A DNA stretch of 44,855 nucleotides from Chloroflexi bacterium B3_Chlor (lineage in GTDB: Bacteria; Chloroflexota; Anaerolineae; UBA7937; B3-Chlor): positions 1 through 44,855 of the forward strand of contig NJBK01000023.1 in the NCBI GenBank assembly GCA_005223035.1, read 5' to 3'. The notes beneath the pieces are model-generated. The model was not told the origin of the DNA. It worked only from the letters and a program-made list of their open reading frames with translations, and ran no database searches. A program made the translations under genes and the position numbers. Positions 16,012-23,876 of the stretch are shown one piece after another (the stretch's first letter is position 1; every line of letters starts with the position of its first letter).

Positions 16012-18291
16012 ATGGAAACAAGGCGATTCATACAGCACCTTAGGAACCTGCCGGCCTACGAGCACCAAATCTGTCATGTGGAGCACATCCCAGCGAGGGA
16101 GCCTCGCTACGGACGACTGACAGCACCATTGCCCAAGCCGCTACAGGAGTCTCTGGAAGCCTCTGGCATCACCGAACTCTATACCCATCAGGCCGAGGCA
16201 ATCAACGTCATCAGGGAAGGCCGCACCGTCGTCGTCACCACTTCGACAGCCAGCGGAAAAACGCTCTGCTACAACCTGCCAGTCTTGGAAAGCATCCACC
16301 ACGACCCTGAAGCGCGAGCGCTGTATCTCTTCCCGACTAAGGCACTCGCCCAGGATCAACTACGCGGCTTGCGCGACCTGACCCGTCATGCGTACGAGGA
16401 TTTGAAGTTCGGCACCTACGACGGCGACACGCCGCGCTCTGCCAGGGCCCGACTGCGCAAGTCAGCGTCCATTGTCCTCAGCAATCCTGACATGCTCCAT
16501 CTGGGTGTCCTCCCGAATCACCGCCTGTGGTCTCAGTTCCTGGCGCACTTGCGCTTCGTAGTCATCGATGAGGCTCATGTCTATCGTGGGGTTTTCGGGT
16601 CCCACGTGGCCTCCATCCTGCGGCGTTTGAGACGCCTGTGCCAAAGGTATGGTTCCCAACCCCTATTCGTCTGTTGTTCGGCCACCATCGCCAATCCCTC
16701 CGAACACATCTACAACCTGACTGGCCTACCAGCGAAAGTCATCGACAAAGACGGCTCGCCACAAGGAATCAAGGATTTCGTGCTTTGGAACCCGCCCTTT
16801 GCCGGTCCGGAGACAAGCGTCCGTCGCAGCGCCAACATCGAAGCCACGCACCTCTTCACCGAGCTCGTCCGCGAGCGGCTTCGCAACATTACGTTCACCA
16901 AGGCTCGTAAGGTAGCAGAGCTCATCCTCCGGTACAGTCAAGAAGTTCTCCAGCGAGAAGACCCTGACTTGGTGCCCCTGGTGAAATCATATCGTGCTGG
17001 GTATCTGCCCCAGGAGCGAAGACAGATAGAACAAGAGCTCTTTCATGGCCAGCTATTGGGAGTCACTGCCACCACCGCCTTGGAACTGGGTGTCGACGTC
17101 GGCACTCTGGACGCCACTGTGCTCGTAGGTTACCCTGGAACCATCGCTAGTACTTGGCAACAGGCCGGCAGGGCTGGCCGTGGGGTACGTCACTCCCTCT
17201 CCTTTCTCATCGGTCTCGACAACCCGCTGGACCAGTATTTCATGCGCCATCCTGAAGAGCTTTTTCGACGCAGCCACGAGAATGCGCTGCTGGATCCGAA
17301 CAACCTCCACCTCCTGCGGCAGCATCTGCCTTGTGCCGCTTACGAGATGCCGTTGACCAGTCGTGACGAGGAACTGTTCGGCTCGGGATTTGCCAAGGCC
17401 ATAAGTAGCTTGCAGGAGGATGGCAGGCTGAAATACAGGAGCAATCGGTGGTACTACCCCTTTGCTGCCTATCCAGCCCAGGAGGTGAACATCCGCTCCA
17501 TGTCGGCGGATACCTACTCCCTCCTTGATGAATCTGAGGGCTTTCGTTTGCTAGAGGAGGTGGAGGCTACCAAGGCCTTCTATAGCATCCACCCTGGCGC
17601 GATATACTTGCACCAGGGAGAAGCTCACTTGGTCACCGCGCTGGATTTGGACGCTCGAATCGCCCACGCCAGACCAGTGGAGGTGAACTACTACACCCAA
17701 CCCCGAGAGACCAACGATCTGCGCATCGTCCACCGCTGGCGGCAGCAGCCTCTGCACGCCGCCTGCGCCTACTATGGTCAGGTGAAAGTCACCGAGCAGG
17801 TTATCAGCTACAAACGGAAGCAGCAGTTCACCGACCTAGTCCTCAGCGAGGAAGATTTGGATCTGCCCCCCCAATCGTTTTCTACCACAGCTCTGTGGTT
17901 TGATGTTCCGCGAGAGGTCGGCAAAAGGCTCCGCCGCCCCCGAGATTTTCATGGCGGCCTTCACGCGGTGGAGCACGCCGCGATTGGCATTCTGCCTCTG
18001 TTCGCCATGTGCGATAGACAGGATATCGGAGGTCTTTCCACACCCAGCCACACCGACACGGGGAAGCCGCAGGTTTTCATCTATGATGCCTTCCCCGGAG
18101 GTGTGGGCATAGCCGAGAAGGGCTACACCTTGCTGCCGCACCTGTGGGAAGCCACACTTAGGGCCATTGAAGAATGCCCGTGCGAGGAAGGCTGTCCGTC
18201 CTGCATCCACAGCCCTAAATGCGGCAACAACAACGAACCTCTGGACAAGGCGGCAGCGATCCTTATCCTTCAGGCGCTGCTGCGTCCCTAA
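16012..18291 (+). CDS. MrfA-like DEAH helicase with C-terminal DUF1998 zinc domain
   Basis: A 759-aa superfamily 2 helicase. The Q-motif region LYTHQAEAI, Walker A TSTASGKT, DEAH within VIDEAHVYRG (about 183-192), CSATIANP and QQAGRAGR (motif VI) are all present. The C-terminal part carries the cysteine cluster CPCEEGCPSCIHSPKC that defines DUF1998/MrfA (YprA). MrfA in Bacillus works with exonuclease MrfB in repair of mitomycin lesions; no mrfB is adjacent here. ATG at 16012 is preceded by an in-frame GTG at 16009; either could be the start. The ribosome-binding site is weak. Confidence 0.92.
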   Translation: METRRFIQHLRNLPAYEHQICHVEHIPAREPRYGRLTAPLPKPLQESLEASGITELYTHQAEAINVIREGRTVVVTTSTASGKTLCYNLPVLESIHHDPEARALYLFPTKALAQDQLRGLRDLTRHAYEDLKFGTYDGDTPRSARARLRKSASIVLSNPDMLHLGVLPNHRLWSQFLAHLRFVVIDEAHVYRGVFGSHVASILRRLRRLCQRYGSQPLFVCCSATIANPSEHIYNLTGLPAKVIDKDGSPQGIKDFVLWNPPFAGPETSVRRSANIEATHLFTELVRERLRNITFTKARKVAELILRYSQEVLQREDPDLVPLVKSYRAGYLPQERRQIEQELFHGQLLGVTATTALELGVDVGTLDATVLVGYPGTIASTWQQAGRAGRGVRHSLSFLIGLDNPLDQYFMRHPEELFRRSHENALLDPNNLHLLRQHLPCAAYEMPLTSRDEELFGSGFAKAISSLQEDGRLKYRSNRWYYPFAAYPAQEVNIRSMSADTYSLLDESEGFRLLEEVEATKAFYSIHPGAIYLHQGEAHLVTALDLDARIAHARPVEVNYYTQPRETNDLRIVHRWRQQPLHAACAYYGQVKVTEQVISYKRKQQFTDLVLSEEDLDLPPQSFSTTALWFDVPREVGKRLRRPRDFHGGLHAVEHAAIGILPLFAMCDRQDIGGLSTPSHTDTGKPQVFIYDAFPGGVGIAEKGYTLLPHLWEATLRAIEECPCEEGCPSCIHSPKCGNNNEPLDKAAAILILQALLRP

Positions 18292-18506
18292 CCATGCCTA
18301 ACGAAGCCGCCCGTCTCGCGAACCACAAAAGACTTAGTGCGCGAGTAAAAGGGGGTTGACCTTGGCCCTCGTCACCAACCTTCGAACCAAGTTCTGTGCC
18401 CCGACCGTATGCTATTATTGCGCGAAAGCCCTGTGGCTGAGTGGGCGGCACCCCTGTCGGCACTGATCGTCAACCGGGCTTCTCAAGTTGAGTAGGTGCT
18501 GACCGT
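18292..18506. other. Convergent spacer between helicase and murJ
   Basis: No ORF with support. A pair of short arms (AGCCC at 18427-18431 and GGGCT at 18476-18480) flank a GC-rich loop, and CTCGCG/CGCGAG arms lie near 18317-18345. Neither is a convincing terminator, though one is expected between these convergent genes. Confidence 0.35.
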
Positions 18507-20039
18507 CTATCTCCTCAGTATTCCCTTGAGAGCCCCAATCTCCTCGGAACGCAGCACGAGCGAGGCCGCGAGGAACAGGATTCCTCCCAGAATAACTGCC
18601 CCACCCCCACGCAGGAGGATGTGACTTCCCCGCGCCCACGCCGCAAACCAATACGCGCCAAAGCCCATGACCATCGCCGCCACCGCGGTCTTACCTACCG
18701 ACCACAACAATGCTCGACCATCAATACCCCCGAGCCGTCCCCGGAGAATGGCCAACAGAACCACCGTCTCCACGATGGTGGCCAACGAGTTCGCTAGAGC
18801 CAGCCCACCGTGAAGCAATGGTCGGATCAACAGTACGCTCAGAATTATGTTAAGCGCCATCGCGACCACACCAATCGCCACAGGCGTGCGAGTGTCATGC
18901 AAAGAGTAAAAGGCCCTGGTGATGATCTCCAGGGCAGAGTGGGCGAAAAGTCCAAACGCGTAGAACTGCAGCGCCCAGGCCACGGCCTGCGTCGACGAAG
19001 GATCGAAGCGGCCTCGCTGGAGCAATAGCTGGATCAGTGGCTCGCGCAACACAATCAACCCCACGCTAGCAGGAATAGTGAGGTAGAGGATCAGGCGTAG
19101 CGTCTCTGACAGAGTACCCCGTAGGTCCTGCAATTCACCTCTGGCGGCCAACTCCGAGAAGGTGGGAAATGCTGCCGTAGCTATGGCTAGCGCGAATATC
19201 CCCTGCGGCACCAGCATCAACATCCAGCCGTAGTTGAGGGCCGCAAGGCTCCCCTCAGTCAGTCCGGAGGCTAGGAAAGTGCTCACCAGAAAGTTGATCT
19301 GCACTGTCGCCAGGCCCAACATCCGTGGAAGCATCAGCCGACCCACTTCTCGTACACCGGGGTTCCTTATGTCAAGCAGCGGTCGGTAGTCTAAACCCTT
19401 GCGGCGCAGTTCGGGTATCTGAATGAGGAGATGGAGGAGAGAGCCAGCAACCACACCTACGGCTAACCCGTAGATGCCGAAAGCAGGAGCCAGGAATATG
19501 GCGCCACCAATGATAGACAGGTTGTAGACCGCTGGTGCCAAGGCAGGCAGCAAGAAATGCTGATAGGAATTCAAGATGCCCATCACAATACCGCTGATCC
19601 CGAAGATTGTGGGGGAGACTAGCATCAAGCGCATCAGGCGCACAGTAAGTGCCTGTTCCTCCGCAGTGAAGCCTGGCACCACCACACGAGCCACTAGGTG
19701 CGGAGCAAGGATGGCAGCTAGAATCGCGCACACGGTGACGACTATAGCTACTATGTTCATCAGTGAGCTAGCCAGACGCCAGGCCTGTTTCTCGTCGTTG
19801 TGGGCCAGATAGCTGGTGAAAGTGGGGATGAAGGCTGAAGCCAGAGCGCCACCTGCAATCAGCTGGAAAATGAGGTCCGGCACGCGGAAGGCGGCCAGAT
19901 AGGCATCCAACCCTCGAGTGGTGCCGAACTGATTGCCGATGATCATCTCTCGGCCGAGTCCCAGGACTCGGCTTATGAGGTAAGCCACCATGACGGTGGT
20001 AGCTGCTCGCGCCAACCGCACCCGCCGGGCTTCATTCAT
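18507..20039 (-). CDS. murJ: Lipid II flippase MurJ
   Basis: A 510-aa protein with about 14 membrane helices that moves lipid II across the cytoplasmic membrane for peptidoglycan synthesis. Family features include the N-terminal LGLGREMIIGNQFG-x-T-x-x-x-DAYLAAFRVPD block, GALASAFIPTF near residues 60-70, and TAAFPTFSELAA near 290. I chose ATG at 20039 (GGAGAAAG ten bases upstream, and the canonical MurJ N-terminus follows) over the TTG at 20075. No consensus promoter is visible immediately upstream; the region is shared with the divergent CpaF-like gene. murJ fits a bacterium with a peptidoglycan wall. Confidence 0.93.
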   Translation of the reverse strand: MNEARRVRLARAATTVMVAYLISRVLGLGREMIIGNQFGTTRGLDAYLAAFRVPDLIFQLIAGGALASAFIPTFTSYLAHNDEKQAWRLASSLMNIVAIVVTVCAILAAILAPHLVARVVVPGFTAEEQALTVRLMRLMLVSPTIFGISGIVMGILNSYQHFLLPALAPAVYNLSIIGGAIFLAPAFGIYGLAVGVVAGSLLHLLIQIPELRRKGLDYRPLLDIRNPGVREVGRLMLPRMLGLATVQINFLVSTFLASGLTEGSLAALNYGWMLMLVPQGIFALAIATAAFPTFSELAARGELQDLRGTLSETLRLILYLTIPASVGLIVLREPLIQLLLQRGRFDPSSTQAVAWALQFYAFGLFAHSALEIITRAFYSLHDTRTPVAIGVVAMALNIILSVLLIRPLLHGGLALANSLATIVETVVLLAILRGRLGGIDGRALLWSVGKTAVAAMVMGFGAYWFAAWARGSHILLRGGGAVILGGILFLAASLVLRSEEIGALKGILRR

Positions 20040-20107
20040 AGCCAGCTTTCTCCAGTCGAACCTGCCCGCAAACAAGCGGAAGACAGGCTACCCGGGGTCC
20101 CTCGTCA

Positions 20108-20136
20108 TTGCATCTCGTATGGAGCTGTGGTACAAT
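20108..20136 (+). promoter_or_regulatory. Promoter of the CpaF-like gene
   Basis: TTGCAT, 17 nt, TACAAT on the plus strand. It shows that an open-frame start at 20108 is false and that translation begins downstream, at 20198. Confidence 0.75.
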
Positions 20137-20197
20137 CCTGGCGAATGCAGCCGTAGGCACTTCATTCGAGCGGCAATCCACTGGAAATGCGGTACGT

Positions 20198-20968
20198 ATG
20201 GCCGAAGAACTCGTTCGACAGGGCATCATCACCACTGAGGTCCTAGAGTTCCTGAGAGCCTGCATTCTGGCCAGATTGAATCTGGCCATAGCTGGCCCGC
20301 CAAGAAGCGGCAAGAGGATGCTGCTGCACATGCTGGTCGACCTAGTAAGTGGTGATGGACAAATCCTGGCTGTCCAGAATCCCGACGAACCATCCCTGGA
20401 ATGCAAAGGGATTACCACTCTCAGAGCCAACCTGCAACCAGAACAAGGAAAGCACAGAATCCCCCGCGATTACCTGCTCACCTTGGCACCGAAGATGCAT
20501 CCCGAGGGTCTGCTCCTTGACGGAGTGGACGGCTCAGAGGCGGTAGCGCTGCTCAAGCTACTCCTCGCAATGGACGGCGTCTGGTTCTCCATCATCGCTG
20601 AATCCCCCAAGGATGCCCTATCAAGGCTTGAGAACTTGGTCCTACTTCACGGGGCGGAGCTGGACACTGACATGATACGGAGGATACTCTCCACTTCACT
20701 TCACCTGATTATCCAACTAGGGAAAAGGGGAAATGGGGCTCCCACGATTGTAAGCCTTACCGAGGTGACCGAGGTGGAGAGGGATGCTCCCGTCCTGCGC
20801 GACATCTTTGTCCGGCAGAACATGGGGCTCAAGGAAACCGCATCGCGTGGCCTGCTGCGCCCCACAGGCATCAAACCTCACTTCCTTGACAGGATGGAGA
20901 TGCTCGGCATTTCCATCCCCGAAGGCATCTTCATCCAGCCGCGCAGTAAGAAAGGAGCCGCCTCGTGA
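20198..20968 (+). CDS. Degenerate CpaF/TadA-like secretion ATPase paralogue lacking catalytic residues
   Basis: This 256-aa protein aligns by eye with the whole C-terminal ATPase domain of CpaF, the motor of Tad pili, including the trailing TGIKPHFLDRMEMLGI segment and SRLENLV. Yet every nucleotide-handling motif is altered. The Walker A GGTGSGKTT is GPPRSGKRM (33-41), the Asp box IED-x-x-EL is VQNPDEP, the arginine motif LETRP is LRANL, Walker B VGEVRG is LDGVDG (107-112), and the His box THANS is IAESP. The CpaF N-terminal domain is missing. The ORF is intact, with no stops, and has its own promoter, which argues for a functional pseudoenzyme rather than decay. No tad or pilus genes are next to it. 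Confidence 0.8.
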   Translation: MAEELVRQGIITTEVLEFLRACILARLNLAIAGPPRSGKRMLLHMLVDLVSGDGQILAVQNPDEPSLECKGITTLRANLQPEQGKHRIPRDYLLTLAPKMHPEGLLLDGVDGSEAVALLKLLLAMDGVWFSIIAESPKDALSRLENLVLLHGAELDTDMIRRILSTSLHLIIQLGKRGNGAPTIVSLTEVTEVERDAPVLRDIFVRQNMGLKETASRGLLRPTGIKPHFLDRMEMLGISIPEGIFIQPRSKKGAAS

Positions 20969-20997
20969 CCCACAAGCCCACAACATCGGGCGGCTCC
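20954..20997 (-). terminator. Hairpin with T-rich tail at the convergent junction
   Basis: A perfect 9-bp inverted repeat (GGAGCCGCC / GGCGGCTCC) with a 26-nt loop. On the minus strand it is followed by TTTCTT, so it could terminate the 142-aa gene's operon. One arm lies inside the last codons of the CpaF-like gene. Confidence 0.4.
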
Positions 20998-21016
20998 TCA
21001 TCCAAAATGCCTCCTA

Positions 21017-21445
21017 CTATCCGAGTATCGGCTTTATCCCGTAGCGCGCTCGCATCTGATGCGCCCGCAGAATCCGTAGCAGCGTTTGTGGATCACTTCT
21101 GCCTATCCTCTCGTGGATTTCCACGGCCGACAAAGGAGTATTGCCATTGGCTATGAGAACGCGAAAAATCGCCGTGGTCAACGGTGTCGTGCGGGTGATG
21201 TAGTCCTCCCGCTGGCTGCAGCACTCACTCAAGCAGTACCTCAATCCATCCACTACGGTGACCTCACCAGTACTGGGATCCACCCAGTCGATGTCTTCAG
21301 TGTCTGCATCCTCCCCAAGTCTGTCCTTGCACTCGGGACAGAGTTGTTCCCGCATGAGCACACGCGGATCGCGTCCCTGATCCGCCCACAAATCATAGTC
21401 TATGTGAAACTGGGTGTTGACATCTGGGCGCACGAACTTCGCCAC
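21017..21445 (-). CDS. Unrecognised 142-aa protein with cysteine cluster and winged-helix-like end
   Basis: I do not recognise this family. The middle carries CPEC (near residue 38) and CLSECC (near 72), a plausible zinc site. The last ~55 residues (TPLTTAIFRVL...LSAVEIHERIGRSDPQTLLRIL) look like a winged helix-turn-helix. Start: AGGAGG is five bases before GTG at 21445; the GTG at 21451 overlaps the ribosome-binding site and is less likely. It lies 13 nt after the upstream 563-aa gene in the same operon and converges on the CpaF-like gene. A DNA-binding or zinc-stabilised partner of the upstream protein is a reasonable guess but not shown. Confidence 0.7.
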   Translation of the reverse strand: MAKFVRPDVNTQFHIDYDLWADQGRDPRVLMREQLCPECKDRLGEDADTEDIDWVDPSTGEVTVVDGLRYCLSECCSQREDYITRTTPLTTAIFRVLIANGNTPLSAVEIHERIGRSDPQTLLRILRAHQMRARYGIKPILG

Positions 21446-21458
21446 CAGCACCTCCTGC

Positions 21459-23150
21459 CTAACGGGTCAAGCTCCCTGCGTTCAAGATAGCCTCCTCCCA
21501 GGTCAACCTAACCTTGTTCACTTCCGCTTCGCTCCGACTAGGGTCGTAGACGTAGAAGCCATCCTGATCCACATAGAAACATGCGTATGCCTGCTGCTCG
21601 AAGATGCCACGCAAAACCGTCCCAGGAAAAGGTCGTTCAATGTTGGTAGCCACAAAAAGATCAGAGAAGGTTGCCCGGTACACTATTCCCAGCCCCCTTA
21701 GGAGCTTCTCGCCCACCCTCTGGAAGCCGGTGGCCAACAGCGATGGTGTTGCTCTCCTCTCATCCTGATCCAGCGGCTTGAGAGTCTCCAAGGCGCTAAA
21801 ACGGGACCTGCGCAGGCTCTTCTCTTCGTCCACCTCGCACCTCACGCCGATCCTGCGAAACACGGGCTGGCTACCCTCCTCGTAGTCCAGCATCTCCAGC
21901 TTGGTGGCTGAGGCTGGACGGTAGCTGATCTCATAAAGGCCTTCTCTGTCGGAGGTAGCCGTGGCTTCTATGACTATCGTGGCTCCAGGAGCGAGTTCCT
22001 GAGTCTCGAAGAAATCTCTGAGTTCGGCACTTCCCCACCACCCCAGTTGGCGCTCCGCAGGATAGTACAAAATGGCCGGGAACACCTCACCGCCACTCGG
22101 GAAACGTAGCTGCAATCTGACGCATTGCTGGTCTTCAAACAGAGGCTGGACAAGGACATCGCGCGCGCCTTTGTCGTAGGGAAGATGACCCCAGTACCAG
22201 TCGTAGAAGGTCAGAACGTGGGACCACCGCTGGACCGCTCCGCCTTCCCCGCCCGCCTCTACGCCCTCCCTCACAATCTCGATCACGTCGTCCAAGACGT
22301 GATCCTCGCAAATGTCCTTGGGGCCCCGATCGAAGCGCAGGGATCTCGTCTCCGTGACCTTCGGCAAACACCATGCCGTCCTGTCCCTCGTCCCTGCGAA
22401 CTTGAATCTGCCGAGTTCATCCGAGGCCAGGGCATTGTTGAGTGAAAACATCTGCACCGCCCGCCCGCTTTCCCTGGGCATCTCCAAGACCTGCAGTATC
22501 TCCTCAGTCATCGAGAAGCCAGTGGCCAGATCGAGAACAGCCTCGGCCAGATTCAGATGTCCCTCTTCTATCGGCAGCAGGAATCCTCTAAGGAACCAGT
22601 CCCCGCCGAAACTCACAAACTCTGAACTCTCGCTCAGCGTCGCCAATAGGACTGGTGTTACATATTGTCCATATCTCTCAAGCAGTCTATTACTCAAGGC
22701 GGCAATGTCATCAAGGGCCAGGTCTTCGTCCTCATCCACCGCGATGAAGTTCAGAGCATGGGGATGCGACAGATTGGAAGCAAACTCCTTGATCTCTCCG
22801 TCCCCTTCCATCCTCACCTGGATCACATCGAAGGGAGCGTAGTCAGGGTGTCGCCCCGGACGCACTCCCACCACCGTACCAGCGGCATCTCCCAAGGCGG
22901 AAAACACCAAGCGATCACCTTCGGCATGCGCCTCTCGGGGCTGGTAGATGAGCCCCTTCGCCTTTCTATCCTCCCAGACCTCCTTCTCCTCCCTGACCCG
23001 CTTCTCCATCAATCGCTGGGCGAGAGCCTCGACCGCCAGCGGGGACTCCTCCTCAATCAGCAACTCTGACAGATAGTCCAACTCTCCGTCTGCCAATTCG
23101 AAATTCTGCCAATACCTCAATGTCAAAGTGTCGAGCCGCATCTCCCTCAT
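21459..23150 (-). CDS. Unrecognised 563-aa soluble protein
   Basis: No family recognised. The N-terminus (about 1-70) is helical and resembles a helix-turn-helix, then residues 80-135 form a beta-rich segment (VFSALGDAAGTVVGVRPGRHPDYAPFDVIQV). The remainder alternates beta-rich and acidic stretches, with RWSHVLTFYDWYWGHLPYDKG and QPLFEDQQCVRLQLRFP in the middle. The C-terminus contains a segment reading IFEQQAYACFYVDQDGFYVYD. No signal peptide, transmembrane helix or known catalytic motif is seen. ATG at 23150 was chosen over the open frame to 23312 because a promoter lies at 23193-23220; an ATG nine bases downstream (23141) is possible. Coding quality is good and it is paired with the 142-aa protein. 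Confidence 0.7.
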   Translation of the reverse strand: MREMRLDTLTLRYWQNFELADGELDYLSELLIEEESPLAVEALAQRLMEKRVREEKEVWEDRKAKGLIYQPREAHAEGDRLVFSALGDAAGTVVGVRPGRHPDYAPFDVIQVRMEGDGEIKEFASNLSHPHALNFIAVDEDEDLALDDIAALSNRLLERYGQYVTPVLLATLSESSEFVSFGGDWFLRGFLLPIEEGHLNLAEAVLDLATGFSMTEEILQVLEMPRESGRAVQMFSLNNALASDELGRFKFAGTRDRTAWCLPKVTETRSLRFDRGPKDICEDHVLDDVIEIVREGVEAGGEGGAVQRWSHVLTFYDWYWGHLPYDKGARDVLVQPLFEDQQCVRLQLRFPSGGEVFPAILYYPAERQLGWWGSAELRDFFETQELAPGATIVIEATATSDREGLYEISYRPASATKLEMLDYEEGSQPVFRRIGVRCEVDEEKSLRRSRFSALETLKPLDQDERRATPSLLATGFQRVGEKLLRGLGIVYRATFSDLFVATNIERPFPGTVLRGIFEQQAYACFYVDQDGFYVYDPSRSEAEVNKVRLTWEEAILNAGSLTR

Positions 23151-23192
23151 CAGTGCGCAGCGCCTCCGGGAATCAAACGATTTGCAGCATAC

Positions 23193-23220
23193 ATTATACC
23201 ATCGTTTCGCTTGAATGCAA
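23193..23220 (-). promoter_or_regulatory. Promoter of the 563/142-aa operon
   Basis: TTGCAT, 16 nt, TATAAT on the minus strand. It sits back to back with the rpsT promoter, with the two -35 elements only 2 bp apart. Confidence 0.75.
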
Positions 23221-23222
23221 GG

Positions 23223-23252
23223 TTGGACAAATCCGTCAAAAGGGTGTATGAT
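23223..23252 (+). promoter_or_regulatory. Promoter of rpsT
   Basis: TTGGAC, 18 nt, TATGAT on the plus strand, about 38 nt before the rpsT start codon. Confidence 0.65.
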
Positions 23253-23289
23253 TAGTTGATGAACATAGAAGCTGAAAGGAGCAGAACGA

Positions 23290-23568
23290 TTGCCAGTCAC
23301 CGCGTCGGCCAAGAAGAGGTTGAGACAAGGGGAGAAGAGGCGGCTGCGTAACAGAGTCTACCGATCCCGAGCTCGAACCTACGTCAAGCGAACGAACAGG
23401 CTCATCAGTGAAGGACAGTGGGACGAGGCCGCTCAGGCCGCCCAACTGGCCGCGACTGAGTTGGATAGAGCTGCCCAAAAGGGCATAGTACACAAGAGGA
23501 ACGCGGCCCGCAGGAAATCTCGCCTGTTCAAGAGATTGCACCGAGCGAAGCCTCAGTCCAGTGGATAG
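23290..23568 (+). CDS. rpsT: Ribosomal protein S20
   Basis: A 92-aa basic, helical protein of the 30S subunit. SAKKRLRQGEKRRLRNRVYRS near the start and a late HKRNAARRKSRL are the S20 signature. It uses a TTG start with AAAGGAG eight bases upstream. S20 genes often use weak start codons because translation is autoregulated in other bacteria; that is known for the family, not shown here. Monocistronic, with its own promoter and a terminator. Confidence 0.95.
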   Translation: MPVTASAKKRLRQGEKRRLRNRVYRSRARTYVKRTNRLISEGQWDEAAQAAQLAATELDRAAQKGIVHKRNAARRKSRLFKRLHRAKPQSSG

Positions 23569-23607
23569 CTAGCGCCACGCCTCCACCCGACCGAGAGGCC
23601 AGGCGAA

Positions 23608-23641
23608 AAAGGACATCGCCATCGGCTGAGCGATGTCTTTT
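23608..23641. terminator. Bidirectional rho-independent terminator
   Basis: AAAGGACATCGC pairs with GCGATGTCTTTT around a 10-nt loop. The plus strand ends in TTTT, the minus strand in TTTTT, so it can end rpsT and also transcripts from the LysM gene. Confidence 0.8.
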
Positions 23642-23876
23642 GCTTTCCTCAACCCGTCCTGGCTTGCCACGAGCAAGAGACAAGGTGTGTCCCGCCCATA
23701 CAACAGATGATCACCCAAGATCTGGCTCGAAAGGTTTTTGGCGAAGGCCTCAAGAATGGTTGAGAGCTGGCCGAGATCTTTGTGGAGGGACGAGCTGCGG
23801 TTCATCCCCATCTGGGGTTCCATCGGCGCTCCGACCGTTGTGGTCGACGGGATGACCAAGGGCGGAACATGGCCTA
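23642..23876. other. Spacer between rpsT terminator and LysM gene, no gene seen
   Basis: Several short open frames overlap here on both strands, but none has a convincing ribosome-binding site, coding bias or family motif. Confidence 0.45.

Noticed and set aside
18400-18500. tRNA-Ser/Leu-like sequence (GTGGCTGAGTGG)
   Set aside because: The D-arm-like string is not followed by an anticodon arm or a GTTCGAATC-type T-arm.
20108-20197. N-terminal extension of the CpaF-like protein from TTG at 20108
   Set aside because: This TTG is the -35 element of the gene's promoter; the transcript would begin downstream of it.
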